Source: Actimicrobium antarcticum (GTDB taxonomy: Bacteria > Pseudomonadota > Gammaproteobacteria > Burkholderiales > Burkholderiaceae_D). From it: a stretch of 64,000 nt of DNA. Position 1 is the stretch's first letter, and each line of letters opens with the position of its first letter. Below the pieces are notes generated by a model, which did no database searches, had not been told where the DNA came from, and was given only the letters and a program-made list of their open reading frames with translations. Below are positions 43,334 through 53,578 of this stretch, piece by piece. The position numbers were made by a program, and so were the translations under genes. The stretch is taken from NCBI RefSeq assembly GCF_039536745.1, contig NZ_BAAAZE010000008.1, positions 620,001 through 684,000 of the forward strand. The letters run 5' to 3'.

Positions 43334-46300
43334 ATGAGCAGCCAAAATTCGATCTCTGCGCCCGGTGTGCGGGATAACTTCGATGCAGGATCTCTGTCCT
43401 GGGTGATGGGCGAAATCCGCGAAGCACTCAATCGCTCTCTGGGCGCGATTGGCGACGCCCTTGCCCAGGACGCGGACGAGCGTTCGACCACGCTGCGCCA
43501 CGCCAAGTTATATGTGCATCAGGCCCACGGCGCACTCCAGATTGTCGATATCGACGGCGTCACGATGATTACCGACACCGTCGAAGACATACTCGTGCGT
43601 ATGGAATCGGGTCAGGTGGCATTGACCGCCGACGCAGTGCAAACGATTGAAAGCGCTTACCAGGCATTGCTGGCCTATCTCGATGAATTGCTGAACGGCG
43701 CTGCGCACCAGCCGGTGCGCCTGTTTCCGTATTACCAGGCGCTACTGGAATTGCGCAGTGCCGAGCGCATTCATCCTGCGGACCTGTTTTTTCCGAACCT
43801 GGCAGGTCAACCGGAGCTCCCGGTGGCAGCGGTTGCCGCCACGCCTGGCATTGACCAGGAGCCGGTCAATTATGCGCAACTGCGCAAGCGTTTTGAAATG
43901 GCGCTGCTGCCATTCCTGAAGCAGTCCGACGCCTCGGCACAGGCCGGCAGCGTTAGCGCCATGCTGGCCATCATTGGCGATATCGAACAAGCCCAGACCA
44001 ATCCGCAATCGCGCAATTTCTGGTGGGTGTTGCGCAGTTTCGCCGAGGGTGTGGGCGCCGGCCAGATACCGGCCGAGCGCTACGTCAAACAGCTGTTTGC
44101 CCGCATCAACCTGCAAATCCGGCGACTCAGTGAAGGCTCGTCCAGTATTGCCGAGCGCCTGTTGCGGGATGCGCTGTTTTTCATTGCGCGCATCGAGCAG
44201 CCATCGGCGCTGGCGCAGCAGGTCCGTACTACTTACGAACTCGACGGTCTGGTGCCGCAGGATTATGCCAGTCGGCGCTATGCCCAGGTCGATACCGCCA
44301 GTCTGGCGCAGGCCAAAGACAGCCTGGCCAAAGCAAAAGAAAACTGGAGCAAAATTGCTGTCGGCGAGGCCAGCTTTGCGGAAAGTTATGAGGCCGAAAT
44401 GCGCCGATTGATGGAGGCTGGCAGCACACTGGGTTCGGTCCCGTTATCGAAATTGCTGCGCGAACTCAATGGCATTGCCCGTCACGCCGCCTATTCCCAT
44501 CCGGGTGACCGGCTCAGTCTTGAAATGGCCGCAAGCCTGCTATTCGTCGAGCACGCACTGGCCAATATTCGCAATCTGGATGGCAACTTCCCGCTGCGTG
44601 CCGATGCATTGACGGCGCGGCTGCTCTCGATGGTGGCTGGTGACGAGCCGATTGATGCCGGTGACTGGCTCGATGACATGTCGCGCCAGGCACAGCAACG
44701 CCAGACGCTGAGCGTGCTGGCAAGCGAAATGCAGTCAAGCTTGCGGCAGGTAGAAAAAGGACTGGAAGACTATTTTCGCGATCCCGGCCGGCGTGCCGGA
44801 TTGAAGCCACTGTCACCGATCCTGCATCAGATCAGTGGCGCACTGGCGGTGCTCGATCAGGACGAGGCAATGCGGGCGGTGCAGCACATCGAGGCGACCG
44901 TGCATGCCTTTTCCGAGGCCGCAGACCAGGCACCGGATGCCAGCGAATTTTCTGATGTGGCACAGAACATTGGTGCACTGAGTTTCTTTATCGAGACCTT
45001 GCAACTGCATCCCGATGCGGCCAAAGGCCGCTTTGGCTTCGACCAGGAAAAGGGCGTTTTTCGCGCTAACTTGACCGAGAAAAAACGTGTGTCCGAGCGC
45101 ACGCCGACGCATGCCGAGGTACTGACAGCAATGCCTGACGACGGGTCAAGCGCATCGATGGCCGCTGCTCCGCAGGCTGCGGTATCCGGGCAGTCCGAGC
45201 CGCCTGCCTTGTCGACGGTTGAACAGGAGATGCAGCTGCATCAGCAGCAGTCGGTGGATCTTGCAGTGGCACTGACCGAGCACCCCGATAACCCCGCACT
45301 CCAGGAAAAATTGCGCGAGGTCTTGCAGCAGGTCCAGCGTGATGCCCGCTTGCTCGACAATCCGGAAGCAGGGGCACGTGCTGCCGCTGCCATCACGCTG
45401 CTGGCACAACCTGACTTCGCTGCCACTGACGTCGCTTTTGCCCGGATGTTCGCACTTCCGGCACCGGCCCATAGCGTGGCACCGCAACAGACAGAAGCGG
45501 CCATCGATGCCGAACTCCTGGAGATATTTTTGGGCGAGGCACAGGAAGTGCTGGCAGTGGTGCGTGAGACCACACCCTTGTCGCGCAGTGACCGGCATGA
45601 TCCGCGTCACCTGGTCACCTTGCGCCGGGCTTTTCACACGCTCAAGGGCAGCAGCCGCATGGTCGGCCTGAATGCCTTTGGCGACGCGGCCTGGAGCGTC
45701 GAACAAGTGCTCAATCAATTTGTGGCAGACGAGAAGCCGGCGTCGGAACACCTCTGCGGCTTGCTGGACCAGGCCGAGATCCTCCTGAACGGCTGGTCCG
45801 ATGACTTGCAACAGACCGGATCATCAGATCGCGACGCACAGCCACTGATGGCTGCTGCGCAGCGACTCATGGACGGCGAGCCATTCGACCCTCCTGCGTC
45901 ACTGATGCCGGAAGTTGCGGCGGAATCTGCGCTGCCGTCGAACACGGCAGTCGACCTTGGCGTCGACGAAGTGATCGAAGGATTGCCGGTACTCGACGAG
46001 GTGCAGGAGGCAGCGTTGTCGTTGGATGTCGCGCCGGACTCCGAGACGGTTGCCTACATGGCGTCGCCTGTCTTGCCATCCGAATCCCTCGTCGGATTGC
46101 CAGGGTTGCCAGCCGACGATGCTGCCGATCTCGATGAGTCCGACACCGGTTCCGGCATCGACACCGACGCCGACGCCGACAGTGCCAACGACATTCCGGA
46201 ACTGACCGTGGAGGAAACCCGGGCACCGTTTCTGGCACCCGCAGAGACCGCAGTCAGCAGCGCAGCAGTGCTGCATTTTCCGGGCACGGGCGCGACCGAG

Positions 46301-49270
46301 TTCAGGCACGACGATACGATCAAGCGGATCGGCAACATCGACATCAGCGTGCCGTTGCACAACATCTACCTCGCAGAGACTGACGATCTGGTGCGCATCC
46401 TGTCCAACGACATCGCCGAATGGCGCCATGAAACCGAGCGGCCGGTGTCGATCCAGGCCGTACATGCAGTGCATTCGCTAGCGGGCAGTTCGGCCACCGT
46501 CGGCTTCAGGGCGGTGCAGGAAGTCGCACATGCGCTGGAGAATGTCCTGCAATTGCTGGCGCGCAGACCCGTTCCGCTGACGGTCGCCGACTACGATCTG
46601 ATGGAACACAGCGTCCTGACGATGAAGGTCATGCTGCAGGAGTTCGCGCTGGGTGACCTGCCGCTGCATGAACCGGTACAAGTCAATCTGTTGCGTGTCT
46701 TGCTGCAGGACCTGGAACAACGCACCGAGCATGTCACGACGGTCCGAAGCGATGACGTGATGCCGGTTGGCGAGGATGCCGACTTGTCGGTCACATCTGG
46801 TCCTTTTGCTTATGCTGCCGATGTGCCGGCCCCGACTGCAAACGAGGTGGTCGCTTTCGACGAGCCGGAGCTTGCCACGACCTTCGACGCCAATGCCGAT
46901 CCGGCGCTGCGCATCGTCGACGAACTCGATGCTGACCTGCTGCCGATTTTCATGGAAGAAGGACGCGACATGTTGCCGCAAATGGGGGCGGCGTTGCGGG
47001 CCTGGCAAGCGGCGCTGTCCAGCACTGCGCTGCCACAATCCATCCTGCGCCTGCTGCATACGATCAAGGGCAGTGCCCGCATGGCCGGTGCGATGCAACT
47101 GGGCCAGTACATGCACGAAACCGAAACCCGGATCGAGCAGATATTGCATGCCGGTGCGCCGGACCACCGTGCGATCGACGCGCTGCTGGCGCGCCACGAC
47201 CAGGGCCTGTACCTGTTCGAGTTGCTGCAAAATCCAGGCGCGGAATTGCCAGCGATCGAACCGCAGGCAGCGCTGCACAGCTCCGCCGATGCCGACCTGC
47301 CACTGCGCCCTGCGCTGGTGGAACTGGCGTCGGTGATGCCGGTGCGTACGGCAGGGTTCACGGGCCAGATGCCTGCCAGCACGACGCCTGCAGCAGCGGT
47401 ACCCATGGTCCGCGTGCGCGCCGATATTCTTGATCGGCTGGTCAATCAGGCCGGTGAAGTCTCGATCTCGCGCTCCCGACTGGAAACCGACGTCGATACC
47501 CTGCGACTCTCGCTGGGCGAGCTGACCGACAACGTGGCCCGCCTGCGCGAGCAATTACGCGAAATCGAGATGCAGGCCGAGACCCAGATCACCTCCAGAA
47601 TGGCCAATTCGCCGGATCGCGAATTCGACCCGCTGGAATTCGACCGCTTCACGCGACTGCAGGAAATCACCCGCATGATGGCCGAAAGCGTCAGCGACGT
47701 GGCAACGGTCCAGCAGTCCCTCACCCGTACCGTCGATGGCGCCAGCGCCGGGCTGGTCGCGCAGGCGCGCCTGACCCGCGATCTGCAGCAGGACCTGATG
47801 CGGGTACGCATGGTGCAATTCGCCAGCATCTCGGAGCGCCTCTACCGGGTCACGCGGCAAGCCTCGAAGGAAGTCGATAAACGGGTCAATCTGGACATCC
47901 GCGGCAGCGCGGTCGAGATCGACCGCAGCGTCCTGGAAAAAATGGCCGGGCCGTTCGAGCACTTGCTGCGCAATGCCATCGTGCATGGCATCGAGAGCCG
48001 CGACGAGCGCCTTGCCGCAGGCAAAAACGAGACGGGCGAACTGCGCATCGAAATCCGCCAGGATGGCAACGAAGTGGTGTTGCAGTTTTCGGATGACGGT
48101 CGCGGCCTCGACTTGCAGCGCATCCGCAGCAAGGCCGTCGCCACCGGTCTGCTGGCCGATGGCCGCGAAGTCGCCGATGCCGAACTGACCGACCTGATCT
48201 TCAATCCGGGATTTTCGACCGCACACGAAGTCACCGAGCTGGCAGGGCGCGGTGTCGGCATGGATGTCGTGCGCTCCGAAGCGAGCAGCCTGGGTGGGCG
48301 TGTCGCAATCCAGTCCGAGGCCGGCAAAGGTGCGCAATTCACGATTCATTTGCCGCTAACGCTGGCCGTGACGCAAGTCGTGATCCTGCGTACCGGTGAC
48401 AAGATCTATGCGGTGCCGTCGGTGCTGGTCGAACAGGTTCAGCAATTGAAGGCCAGTGCGCTGGCCAATGCGTACAACGATGGCGCCGTAATGTGGCAGG
48501 GCCAGCGGGTGCCGCTGTTCTATTTGCCGGCACTGCTGGGCGATCGCCAGAGCGTGCCGGTAGCGCAGCAGTATTCACCCCTGGTCATCCTCAAGAGCGG
48601 CATCGAGCGGGTCGCCTTGCATGTCGACGAGGTCCAGGGCAACCGCGAAGTGGTGGTCAAGAACATCGGCCCGCAACTGGCGCGCATGGTCGGGATCGCC
48701 GGTGCCACGGTGCTGGGTTCCGGCGAGATCGTCCTGATCGTCAATCCGTTGCCGCTGGCGCAACGGGCGGTACTGGACCAGGCCCGTCGGCCGGCGTCGC
48801 TTGCGGCTCAGGCCGGTATGGGTGCAGTCGCCGAAACCGGTGACGCCGGTGCGCCTGCGGTGGCGGATGCGGTGCAGGGATTGCGTACCCAGAGCATCGT
48901 CATGGTGGTCGATGACTCGCTGACCGTGCGGCGTGTGACGCAACGGCTGCTGACACGGGAGGGCTTCCAGGTGGTGCTCGCCAAGGATGGGATCGATGCG
49001 CTGGAGCAGTTGCAGGCAATCACGCCGGACGTCATGCTGGTCGACATCGAAATGCCGCGCATGGATGGCTTCGACCTGACCCGCAACGTGCGCGGTGATG
49101 AACGCACCCGTCACATCCCGATCATCATGATCACCTCGCGCACGGCAGCCAAACATCGCAATTACGCGCTGGAACTGGGCGTCAACGAGTACTTCGGCAA
49201 GCCCTATCAGGAAGCCGATTTGCTGCACGCCATCCGCGGATTCCTGCCGGCGAGAGTGGCGCCGGACTGA
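43334..49270 (+). CDS. chpA: Pil-Chp hybrid histidine kinase ChpA/PilL (multi-HPt CheA)
   Basis: The 1978-residue hybrid kinase drives the twitching chemosensory system. Visible parts, in order: an N-terminal HPt-like segment (His62/His65, VHQAHGAL), a FimL-like helical region, HPt modules with His768 (HTLKGSSRMV), His1047 (HSLAGSSATV) and His1242 (HTIKGSARMAG), acidic linkers, then CheA dimerisation and ATPase domains (N box LLRNAIVHGIESR with Asn1547, then GRGVGMDVVRSEASSLGG), a CheW-like domain, and a C-terminal receiver with Asp1904 (LVDIEMPRMDG). The start has a GAGGAA ribosome-binding site. No methyltransferase PilK or methylesterase ChpB follows; the next gene, phrB, is convergent. Confidence 0.94.
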   Translation: MSSQNSISAPGVRDNFDAGSLSWVMGEIREALNRSLGAIGDALAQDADERSTTLRHAKLYVHQAHGALQIVDIDGVTMITDTVEDILVRMESGQVALTADAVQTIESAYQALLAYLDELLNGAAHQPVRLFPYYQALLELRSAERIHPADLFFPNLAGQPELPVAAVAATPGIDQEPVNYAQLRKRFEMALLPFLKQSDASAQAGSVSAMLAIIGDIEQAQTNPQSRNFWWVLRSFAEGVGAGQIPAERYVKQLFARINLQIRRLSEGSSSIAERLLRDALFFIARIEQPSALAQQVRTTYELDGLVPQDYASRRYAQVDTASLAQAKDSLAKAKENWSKIAVGEASFAESYEAEMRRLMEAGSTLGSVPLSKLLRELNGIARHAAYSHPGDRLSLEMAASLLFVEHALANIRNLDGNFPLRADALTARLLSMVAGDEPIDAGDWLDDMSRQAQQRQTLSVLASEMQSSLRQVEKGLEDYFRDPGRRAGLKPLSPILHQISGALAVLDQDEAMRAVQHIEATVHAFSEAADQAPDASEFSDVAQNIGALSFFIETLQLHPDAAKGRFGFDQEKGVFRANLTEKKRVSERTPTHAEVLTAMPDDGSSASMAAAPQAAVSGQSEPPALSTVEQEMQLHQQQSVDLAVALTEHPDNPALQEKLREVLQQVQRDARLLDNPEAGARAAAAITLLAQPDFAATDVAFARMFALPAPAHSVAPQQTEAAIDAELLEIFLGEAQEVLAVVRETTPLSRSDRHDPRHLVTLRRAFHTLKGSSRMVGLNAFGDAAWSVEQVLNQFVADEKPASEHLCGLLDQAEILLNGWSDDLQQTGSSDRDAQPLMAAAQRLMDGEPFDPPASLMPEVAAESALPSNTAVDLGVDEVIEGLPVLDEVQEAALSLDVAPDSETVAYMASPVLPSESLVGLPGLPADDAADLDESDTGSGIDTDADADSANDIPELTVEETRAPFLAPAETAVSSAAVLHFPGTGATEFRHDDTIKRIGNIDISVPLHNIYLAETDDLVRILSNDIAEWRHETERPVSIQAVHAVHSLAGSSATVGFRAVQEVAHALENVLQLLARRPVPLTVADYDLMEHSVLTMKVMLQEFALGDLPLHEPVQVNLLRVLLQDLEQRTEHVTTVRSDDVMPVGEDADLSVTSGPFAYAADVPAPTANEVVAFDEPELATTFDANADPALRIVDELDADLLPIFMEEGRDMLPQMGAALRAWQAALSSTALPQSILRLLHTIKGSARMAGAMQLGQYMHETETRIEQILHAGAPDHRAIDALLARHDQGLYLFELLQNPGAELPAIEPQAALHSSADADLPLRPALVELASVMPVRTAGFTGQMPASTTPAAAVPMVRVRADILDRLVNQAGEVSISRSRLETDVDTLRLSLGELTDNVARLREQLREIEMQAETQITSRMANSPDREFDPLEFDRFTRLQEITRMMAESVSDVATVQQSLTRTVDGASAGLVAQARLTRDLQQDLMRVRMVQFASISERLYRVTRQASKEVDKRVNLDIRGSAVEIDRSVLEKMAGPFEHLLRNAIVHGIESRDERLAAGKNETGELRIEIRQDGNEVVLQFSDDGRGLDLQRIRSKAVATGLLADGREVADAELTDLIFNPGFSTAHEVTELAGRGVGMDVVRSEASSLGGRVAIQSEAGKGAQFTIHLPLTLAVTQVVILRTGDKIYAVPSVLVEQVQQLKASALANAYNDGAVMWQGQRVPLFYLPALLGDRQSVPVAQQYSPLVILKSGIERVALHVDEVQGNREVVVKNIGPQLARMVGIAGATVLGSGEIVLIVNPLPLAQRAVLDQARRPASLAAQAGMGAVAETGDAGAPAVADAVQGLRTQSIVMVVDDSLTVRRVTQRLLTREGFQVVLAKDGIDALEQLQAITPDVMLVDIEMPRMDGFDLTRNVRGDERTRHIPIIMITSRTAAKHRNYALELGVNEYFGKPYQEADLLHAIRGFLPARVAPD

Positions 49271-49302
49271 CGGCTGTCGGCGACGACGCAGGTTGCGGGA
49301 TA

Positions 49303-49326
49303 GCCCGGGCCATGCATCGCCCGGGC
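49303..49326. terminator. Hairpin between convergent chpA and phrB
   Basis: Two GCCCGGGC octamers (49303-49310 and 49319-49326) form a perfect 8-bp stem with an 8-base loop. There is no T tract on either side, so if it terminates transcription it is not a classical intrinsic terminator. Confidence 0.4.
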
Positions 49327-49347
49327 CGTAGCTCAGCTCTGCCGGCG

Positions 49348-50853
49348 TTAGTCCGCCGGCACCTCTTCCGTCACTTTTTTGACCACTGCATAGCGCATCA
49401 GTGTCTGCTTGCGCGCCACGTCATGTTGCACCACCGGCGCAGGATAATTGCCGCCCAGCGTGACACCGGCATGATCCAGTTCCATCTTGGTCAGCAACCA
49501 CGGCGCGTGAATCTGCTTGTTGCCGAGCTGCGCGAGTTGCGGCACATAGCGCCGGATGAAGCGGCCCTCGGTATCGAATTTTTCGGACTGGGTAATCGGA
49601 TTGAAAATGCGGAAGTATGGTTGGGCATCGCAGCCGGAGGATGAGGCCCATTGCCAGCCACCGTTGTTGGCAGACAGGTCGAAGTCGATCAGTTTTTCGG
49701 CAAAATACGCTTCACCGCGCCGCCAGTCGATACCCAGATCCTTGATTAAAAAACAGGCAGTCACCATGCGCAACCGGTTGTGCATGTAACCGCTCTGGTT
49801 GAGCTGCGCCATCGCGGCGTCGACCAGCGGATAGCCGGTCTTGCCATCGCACCAGGCCTGAAACAGGGCATCGGCGGCGGGACCGGTTTCCCACTGGATC
49901 GCATCGTAGTCGGGCTTGAATGCACCGTGCACCACGCGCGGATGATGTTGCAGGATCATGAAATAAAAATCGCGCCAGACCAGTTCGGCCAGCCAGGTTT
50001 GCGCACCACTGGCGTCGGATGCCAGACGCACCGCTTCGCACGCACGCCGCGCCAGATGGCGGATCGACACCGTGCCGAAGCGCAGATGCACCGACAGGTA
50101 GGACGGTCCTTTGACGGCCGGGAAGTCACGGGTGAGCTTGTATTTGTTGATGCGCTCCAGAAAATTATCGAGCAGCGCCTGTCCACCGGACATGCCGACA
50201 GGGATCTTCAATTCGGCAAAATTGGACGGGGCAAAACCCAGTTCGCCGAGCGACGGCATCACATGCGCAATCGGGCTGACCGCCAGATGGTGGGCCACCG
50301 GATCAATCGGATACGACCGCACGTTGATGTCGGTGCTATCGAACTGCAGTTGCTTCAACCAGGCATTTTTATACGGCGTGAATACCGAGAACGGTTTGCC
50401 TGCCAGCGACAGGACCTCGTCGCGTTCAAAGATGACCTGATCCTTGTAGTCATGCAACGCAATCCCATCCTGCTGCAAGGCACCCGATATCTGTGCGTCA
50501 CGTGCAATCGCGGCGGGTTCGTAATCATGGTTGATGAACACGGCATCGACTGTCAGTTCCCGGGCCAGTGCCGGAATCTCGCTGGCGGCCAGCGCGTGGC
50601 GCACGATCAGCGCCCCGCCGAGCTTGACCAGTTCGGCGTGCAACTCGATCAGGCTGGCATGCAGGAACTCGATGCGGCGGTCCTGTTCCGGCAGTGCATC
50701 GAGGATGGCGGTATCAAAAATGAACACACAAAATACGGCACGGCTTTGCGTTAGCGCATGGTAGAGCGCGGCGTGATCGAACACGCGCAGGTCGCGGCGG
50801 AACCAGACCAGGGCGCGTTCGTAAGGCATGTCGGGGAGGGCGGGAGAGCTCAT
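49348..50853 (-). CDS. phrB: Deoxyribodipyrimidine photolyase
   Basis: This light-dependent DNA repair enzyme of the photolyase/cryptochrome family has 501 residues. It has the N-terminal antenna-binding Rossmann domain (LVWFRRDLRVFDHAAL) and the C-terminal FAD domain with GKTGYPLVDAAMAQL, WRRGEAYFAEKLIDFDLSAN and WQWASSSGCDAQPYFRIFNP. Together these fit class I CPD photolyase. An AGGA ribosome-binding site lies before the ATG at 50853. Confidence 0.93.
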   Translation of the reverse strand: MSSPALPDMPYERALVWFRRDLRVFDHAALYHALTQSRAVFCVFIFDTAILDALPEQDRRIEFLHASLIELHAELVKLGGALIVRHALAASEIPALARELTVDAVFINHDYEPAAIARDAQISGALQQDGIALHDYKDQVIFERDEVLSLAGKPFSVFTPYKNAWLKQLQFDSTDINVRSYPIDPVAHHLAVSPIAHVMPSLGELGFAPSNFAELKIPVGMSGGQALLDNFLERINKYKLTRDFPAVKGPSYLSVHLRFGTVSIRHLARRACEAVRLASDASGAQTWLAELVWRDFYFMILQHHPRVVHGAFKPDYDAIQWETGPAADALFQAWCDGKTGYPLVDAAMAQLNQSGYMHNRLRMVTACFLIKDLGIDWRRGEAYFAEKLIDFDLSANNGGWQWASSSGCDAQPYFRIFNPITQSEKFDTEGRFIRRYVPQLAQLGNKQIHAPWLLTKMELDHAGVTLGGNYPAPVVQHDVARKQTLMRYAVVKKVTEEVPAD

Positions 50854-50987
50854 GATTTCCTGTTGAAAATTTCCGGGGGCGGTGCTGGCGTGGCGATATT
50901 ATCCCTGTTCTATCCCGATCAAGTCGACCCGGCCTTGCAGGTGCGTTTTGCACCGATAGCCCAAATCAAAGCTGCTAAAATGTGGCC

Positions 50988-51662
50988 ATGGCGAAGCTCA
51001 ATAAAACACGAAACATGGCATCCGGCACGCAGTCGCATCAAGACCCGTCCGGGCTGGCTGATGATGATGCTGCGGGCAACGGCTCCGGTCTGGATCTGAC
51101 CAATCATTTTCTGATCGCGATGCCGGCAATGGCCGACCCGGTGTTCGGTGGCACGGTGATTTATTTGTGCGAACACAATGCCCACGGTGCCCTTGGTTTG
51201 ATCATCAACAAGCCCACTGACATGACGATGCAAGTGCTGTTCGAGCGCGTCGACCTCGCACTGGAAATCAATCCGCAACGTTCCCATCAGCAAATTCTGC
51301 CCGAGCATCCGGTGATGTTTGGTGGTCCGGTGCAACTGGAACGCGGTTTCGTGCTGCATTCGCCAGTCGGTGCGTTCACCTCGATGATGCGGGTCACCGA
51401 CCAGATTGCGATGACCACCTCCAAGGACGTGCTGGAAGCCGTTGCTTCCGGTTCCGGACCGGATCATGTGCTGGTCACGCTGGGGTGTTCCGGCTGGAGC
51501 GCCGGCCAGCTCGAAGATGAAATCATCCGCAATGGCTGGCTGACCGTGCGGGCCGACCCCGCGATCATTTTCGACATGCCGGTCGAGCAGCGTTTTACCG
51601 CCGCCATCCGCCTGCTCGGTATCGATCCCAACATGCTGACCTCCGAGGCAGGACATGCCTGA
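50988..51662 (+). CDS. YqgE/AlgH family protein (UPF0301)
   Basis: The 224-residue protein has the UPF0301 signature: LTNHFLIAMPAM, VIYLCEHNAHGALGLIINKP and FGGPVQLERGFVLH. The molecular function is unknown; the name AlgH comes from an alginate-regulation phenotype in Pseudomonas. ATG starts at 50988 and 51015 are both possible. It precedes ruvX, as in most proteobacteria, and begins the run ruvX-pyrR-pyrB-pyrC'-plsC. Confidence 0.85.
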   Translation: MAKLNKTRNMASGTQSHQDPSGLADDDAAGNGSGLDLTNHFLIAMPAMADPVFGGTVIYLCEHNAHGALGLIINKPTDMTMQVLFERVDLALEINPQRSHQQILPEHPVMFGGPVQLERGFVLHSPVGAFTSMMRVTDQIAMTTSKDVLEAVASGSGPDHVLVTLGCSGWSAGQLEDEIIRNGWLTVRADPAIIFDMPVEQRFTAAIRLLGIDPNMLTSEAGHA

Positions 51663-51728
51663 GCAGGCAAGCGCATTTCTTGCGGCGTGCATTCTCTGCG
51701 ACGCGGTATCGACCATGTTCCACCCTTG

Positions 51729-52130
51729 ATGGAAACCGTGCTCGGATTCGACTTCGGTCTCAAGCGCATCGGTGTCGCAGTTGGCAATACCGTGATCCGG
51801 CAGGCGCAGCCGCTGACCATCATCGACGCCCCCACCAATGACGCCAAATTTGCCGCCATCGCCGCGCTGGTCGCGGCCTGGCAACCGGCGCGCTGCATCG
51901 TCGGCATGCCGCTGCATCCGGACGGCGCCGAACACGACATGTCGGTACGCTGCCGGCGCTTTGCCAACCAGCTGTATGGCCGCTATGGCCTGCCGGCGGT
52001 GCTGGTCGACGAGCGCTACAGTTCCGCAGTACTGAACCAGCGCCGTGGCGAGCGAATCGATGACCGCGCCGCCGCACTCATTTTGCAACAATACTTTGAC
52101 GACTCCGCCGATGCCCACTCACCTCCCTGA
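51729..52130 (+). CDS. ruvX: Holliday-junction resolvase-like RuvX (YqgF)
   Basis: The 133-residue RNase H-fold nuclease has the N-terminal acidic strand LGFDFGLKRIGVAVGN, the Glu-containing VDERYSS stretch and the C-terminal IDDRAAALILQQYFD with the last catalytic Asp. Homologues act in pre-16S rRNA 5'-end processing and in DNA recombination. The ATG at 51729 gives the family start; the frame is open 42 bases upstream. It overlaps pyrR by 20 bases. Confidence 0.9.
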   Translation: METVLGFDFGLKRIGVAVGNTVIRQAQPLTIIDAPTNDAKFAAIAALVAAWQPARCIVGMPLHPDGAEHDMSVRCRRFANQLYGRYGLPAVLVDERYSSAVLNQRRGERIDDRAAALILQQYFDDSADAHSPP

Positions 52131-52623
52131 ACTCGATGCCGAGGCGCTGTATGCCGACCTCGCGCGCCAGATTGCCGCTGCTCTTGGCGCTACCGAACAA
52201 CTTGCGCTGGTCGGGATTCATTCCGGCGGCGCCTGGCTGGCCGAACGGCTGGCGAAGGAACTGCAGATCGAAGACCGGCTCGGTTTTATCGATGTCTCGT
52301 TCTATCGCGATGACTATGCCGAAAAAGGCTTGCATGCCGAAGTCAAGCCGACCCAGATTCCGTTCGAGGTCGAGGGCGCGACCATCCTGCTGGTCGACGA
52401 CGTGCTCTACACCGGCCGCACCACGCGCGCGGCCATCAATGAACTGTTCGACTATGGCCGGCCGGCGCGCATCCTGCTGGCGGCACTGGTCGATCGCGGC
52501 GGACGCGAACTGCCGGTGGCGCCGGATTTTGTCGCCGCCACCCTCGCGCTGGACACGGCACAGACCCTGACCCTGCAACAAGGCGCCGATGGCGCGCTTT
52601 CTCTTACGGTGATCCATGCTTAA
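52111..52623 (+). CDS. pyrR: PyrR bifunctional regulator / uracil phosphoribosyltransferase
   Basis: The 170-residue type I phosphoribosyltransferase has the PRPP-binding motif ILLVDDVLYTGRTTRAA and the PyrR-typical VSFYRDDYAEKGLH stretch. PyrR proteins convert uracil and PRPP to UMP and in many bacteria regulate pyr genes. Being directly upstream of pyrB and pyrC' supports the name; no attenuator was recognised before it. The ATG at 52111 is used; the frame is open further upstream inside ruvX. It overlaps pyrB by eight bases. Confidence 0.88.
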   Translation: MPTHLPELDAEALYADLARQIAAALGATEQLALVGIHSGGAWLAERLAKELQIEDRLGFIDVSFYRDDYAEKGLHAEVKPTQIPFEVEGATILLVDDVLYTGRTTRAAINELFDYGRPARILLAALVDRGGRELPVAPDFVAATLALDTAQTLTLQQGADGALSLTVIHA

Positions 52624-53575
52624 CCCGCAACTCAACAAGGATGGCGAACTGCAGCATTTGCTGACCATCGAAGGCCTGCCCAAGCGCATCGTCATGAACA
52701 TCCTCGACACCGCGCAATCGTTCGTCGGGATCAGTGACCGTGAAGTCAAGAAAGTCCCGCTGATGCGCGGCAAGAGCGTCTTCAACCTGTTTTTCGAGAA
52801 CTCGACGCGCACCCGCACCACCTTCGAGATCGCGTCGAAGCGTCTGTCGGCCGACGTCATCAACCTCAACATTCAGGCCTCCAGCACCACCAAGGGCGAA
52901 TCGCTGCTCGACACCATCGACAACCTGGCAGCGATGCATGCCGACATGTTCGTGGTACGGCATGCGCAGTCGGGCGCGCCGTACCTGATCGCCAAACATC
53001 TGGTCGACACGCGCCAGCCGCATGTCCACGTGGTCAATGCCGGCGATGGCCGCCATGCGCACCCGACCCAGGGCCTGCTCGACATGTACACGATCCGGCA
53101 CTACAAAAAGGATTTCACGAATCTGACGGTGGCTATCGTCGGCGACATCCTGCACAGCCGCGTGGCCCGCTCCGACATCCATGCGCTGACCACGCTGGGC
53201 GTACCGGAAATCCGCGCGATTGCGCCGCGCACCCTGCTGCCGACCGGGCTCGACCAGATGGGCGTGCGGGTGTTTACCGACATCAATGAAGGCCTGAAGG
53301 GCGTCGACGTGATCATCATGCTGCGCCTGCAAAACGAGCGCATGAGCGGTGCGCTGCTGCCGTCGGCACAAGAATTTTTCAAGAGCTACGGATTGACGCC
53401 GGAACGGCTGGCGCTGGCCAAGCCGGATGCGATCGTGATGCATCCGGGTCCGATGAACCGGGGTGTTGAAATTGACTCGGCCGTGGCCGACGGAGCGCAG
53501 GCCGTGATCCTGCCGCAAGTGACGTTTGGCATCGCAGTCCGGATGGCAGTAATGAGTATTCTGGCGGGAAAATAA
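52616..53575 (+). CDS. pyrB: Aspartate carbamoyltransferase catalytic subunit
   Basis: PyrB joins carbamoyl phosphate and aspartate in UMP synthesis. The 319-residue protein has the carbamoyl-phosphate loop FENSTRTRTTFEIA, the aspartate-side motif with HPTQGLLDMYTI, and MHPGPMNRGVEI. No PyrI regulatory chain is present. It is followed three bases later by a dihydroorotase homologue lacking its metal site, the arrangement in which the two proteins form a stable complex. Confidence 0.95.
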   Translation: MLNPQLNKDGELQHLLTIEGLPKRIVMNILDTAQSFVGISDREVKKVPLMRGKSVFNLFFENSTRTRTTFEIASKRLSADVINLNIQASSTTKGESLLDTIDNLAAMHADMFVVRHAQSGAPYLIAKHLVDTRQPHVHVVNAGDGRHAHPTQGLLDMYTIRHYKKDFTNLTVAIVGDILHSRVARSDIHALTTLGVPEIRAIAPRTLLPTGLDQMGVRVFTDINEGLKGVDVIIMLRLQNERMSGALLPSAQEFFKSYGLTPERLALAKPDAIVMHPGPMNRGVEIDSAVADGAQAVILPQVTFGIAVRMAVMSILAGK

Positions 53576-53578
53576 AAC

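Noticed and set aside
50941..50987. Promoter with TTGCAC and TAAAAT before the yqgE gene
   Set aside because: The spacer is 22 bases, too long for a sigma-70 promoter, so it was not listed.
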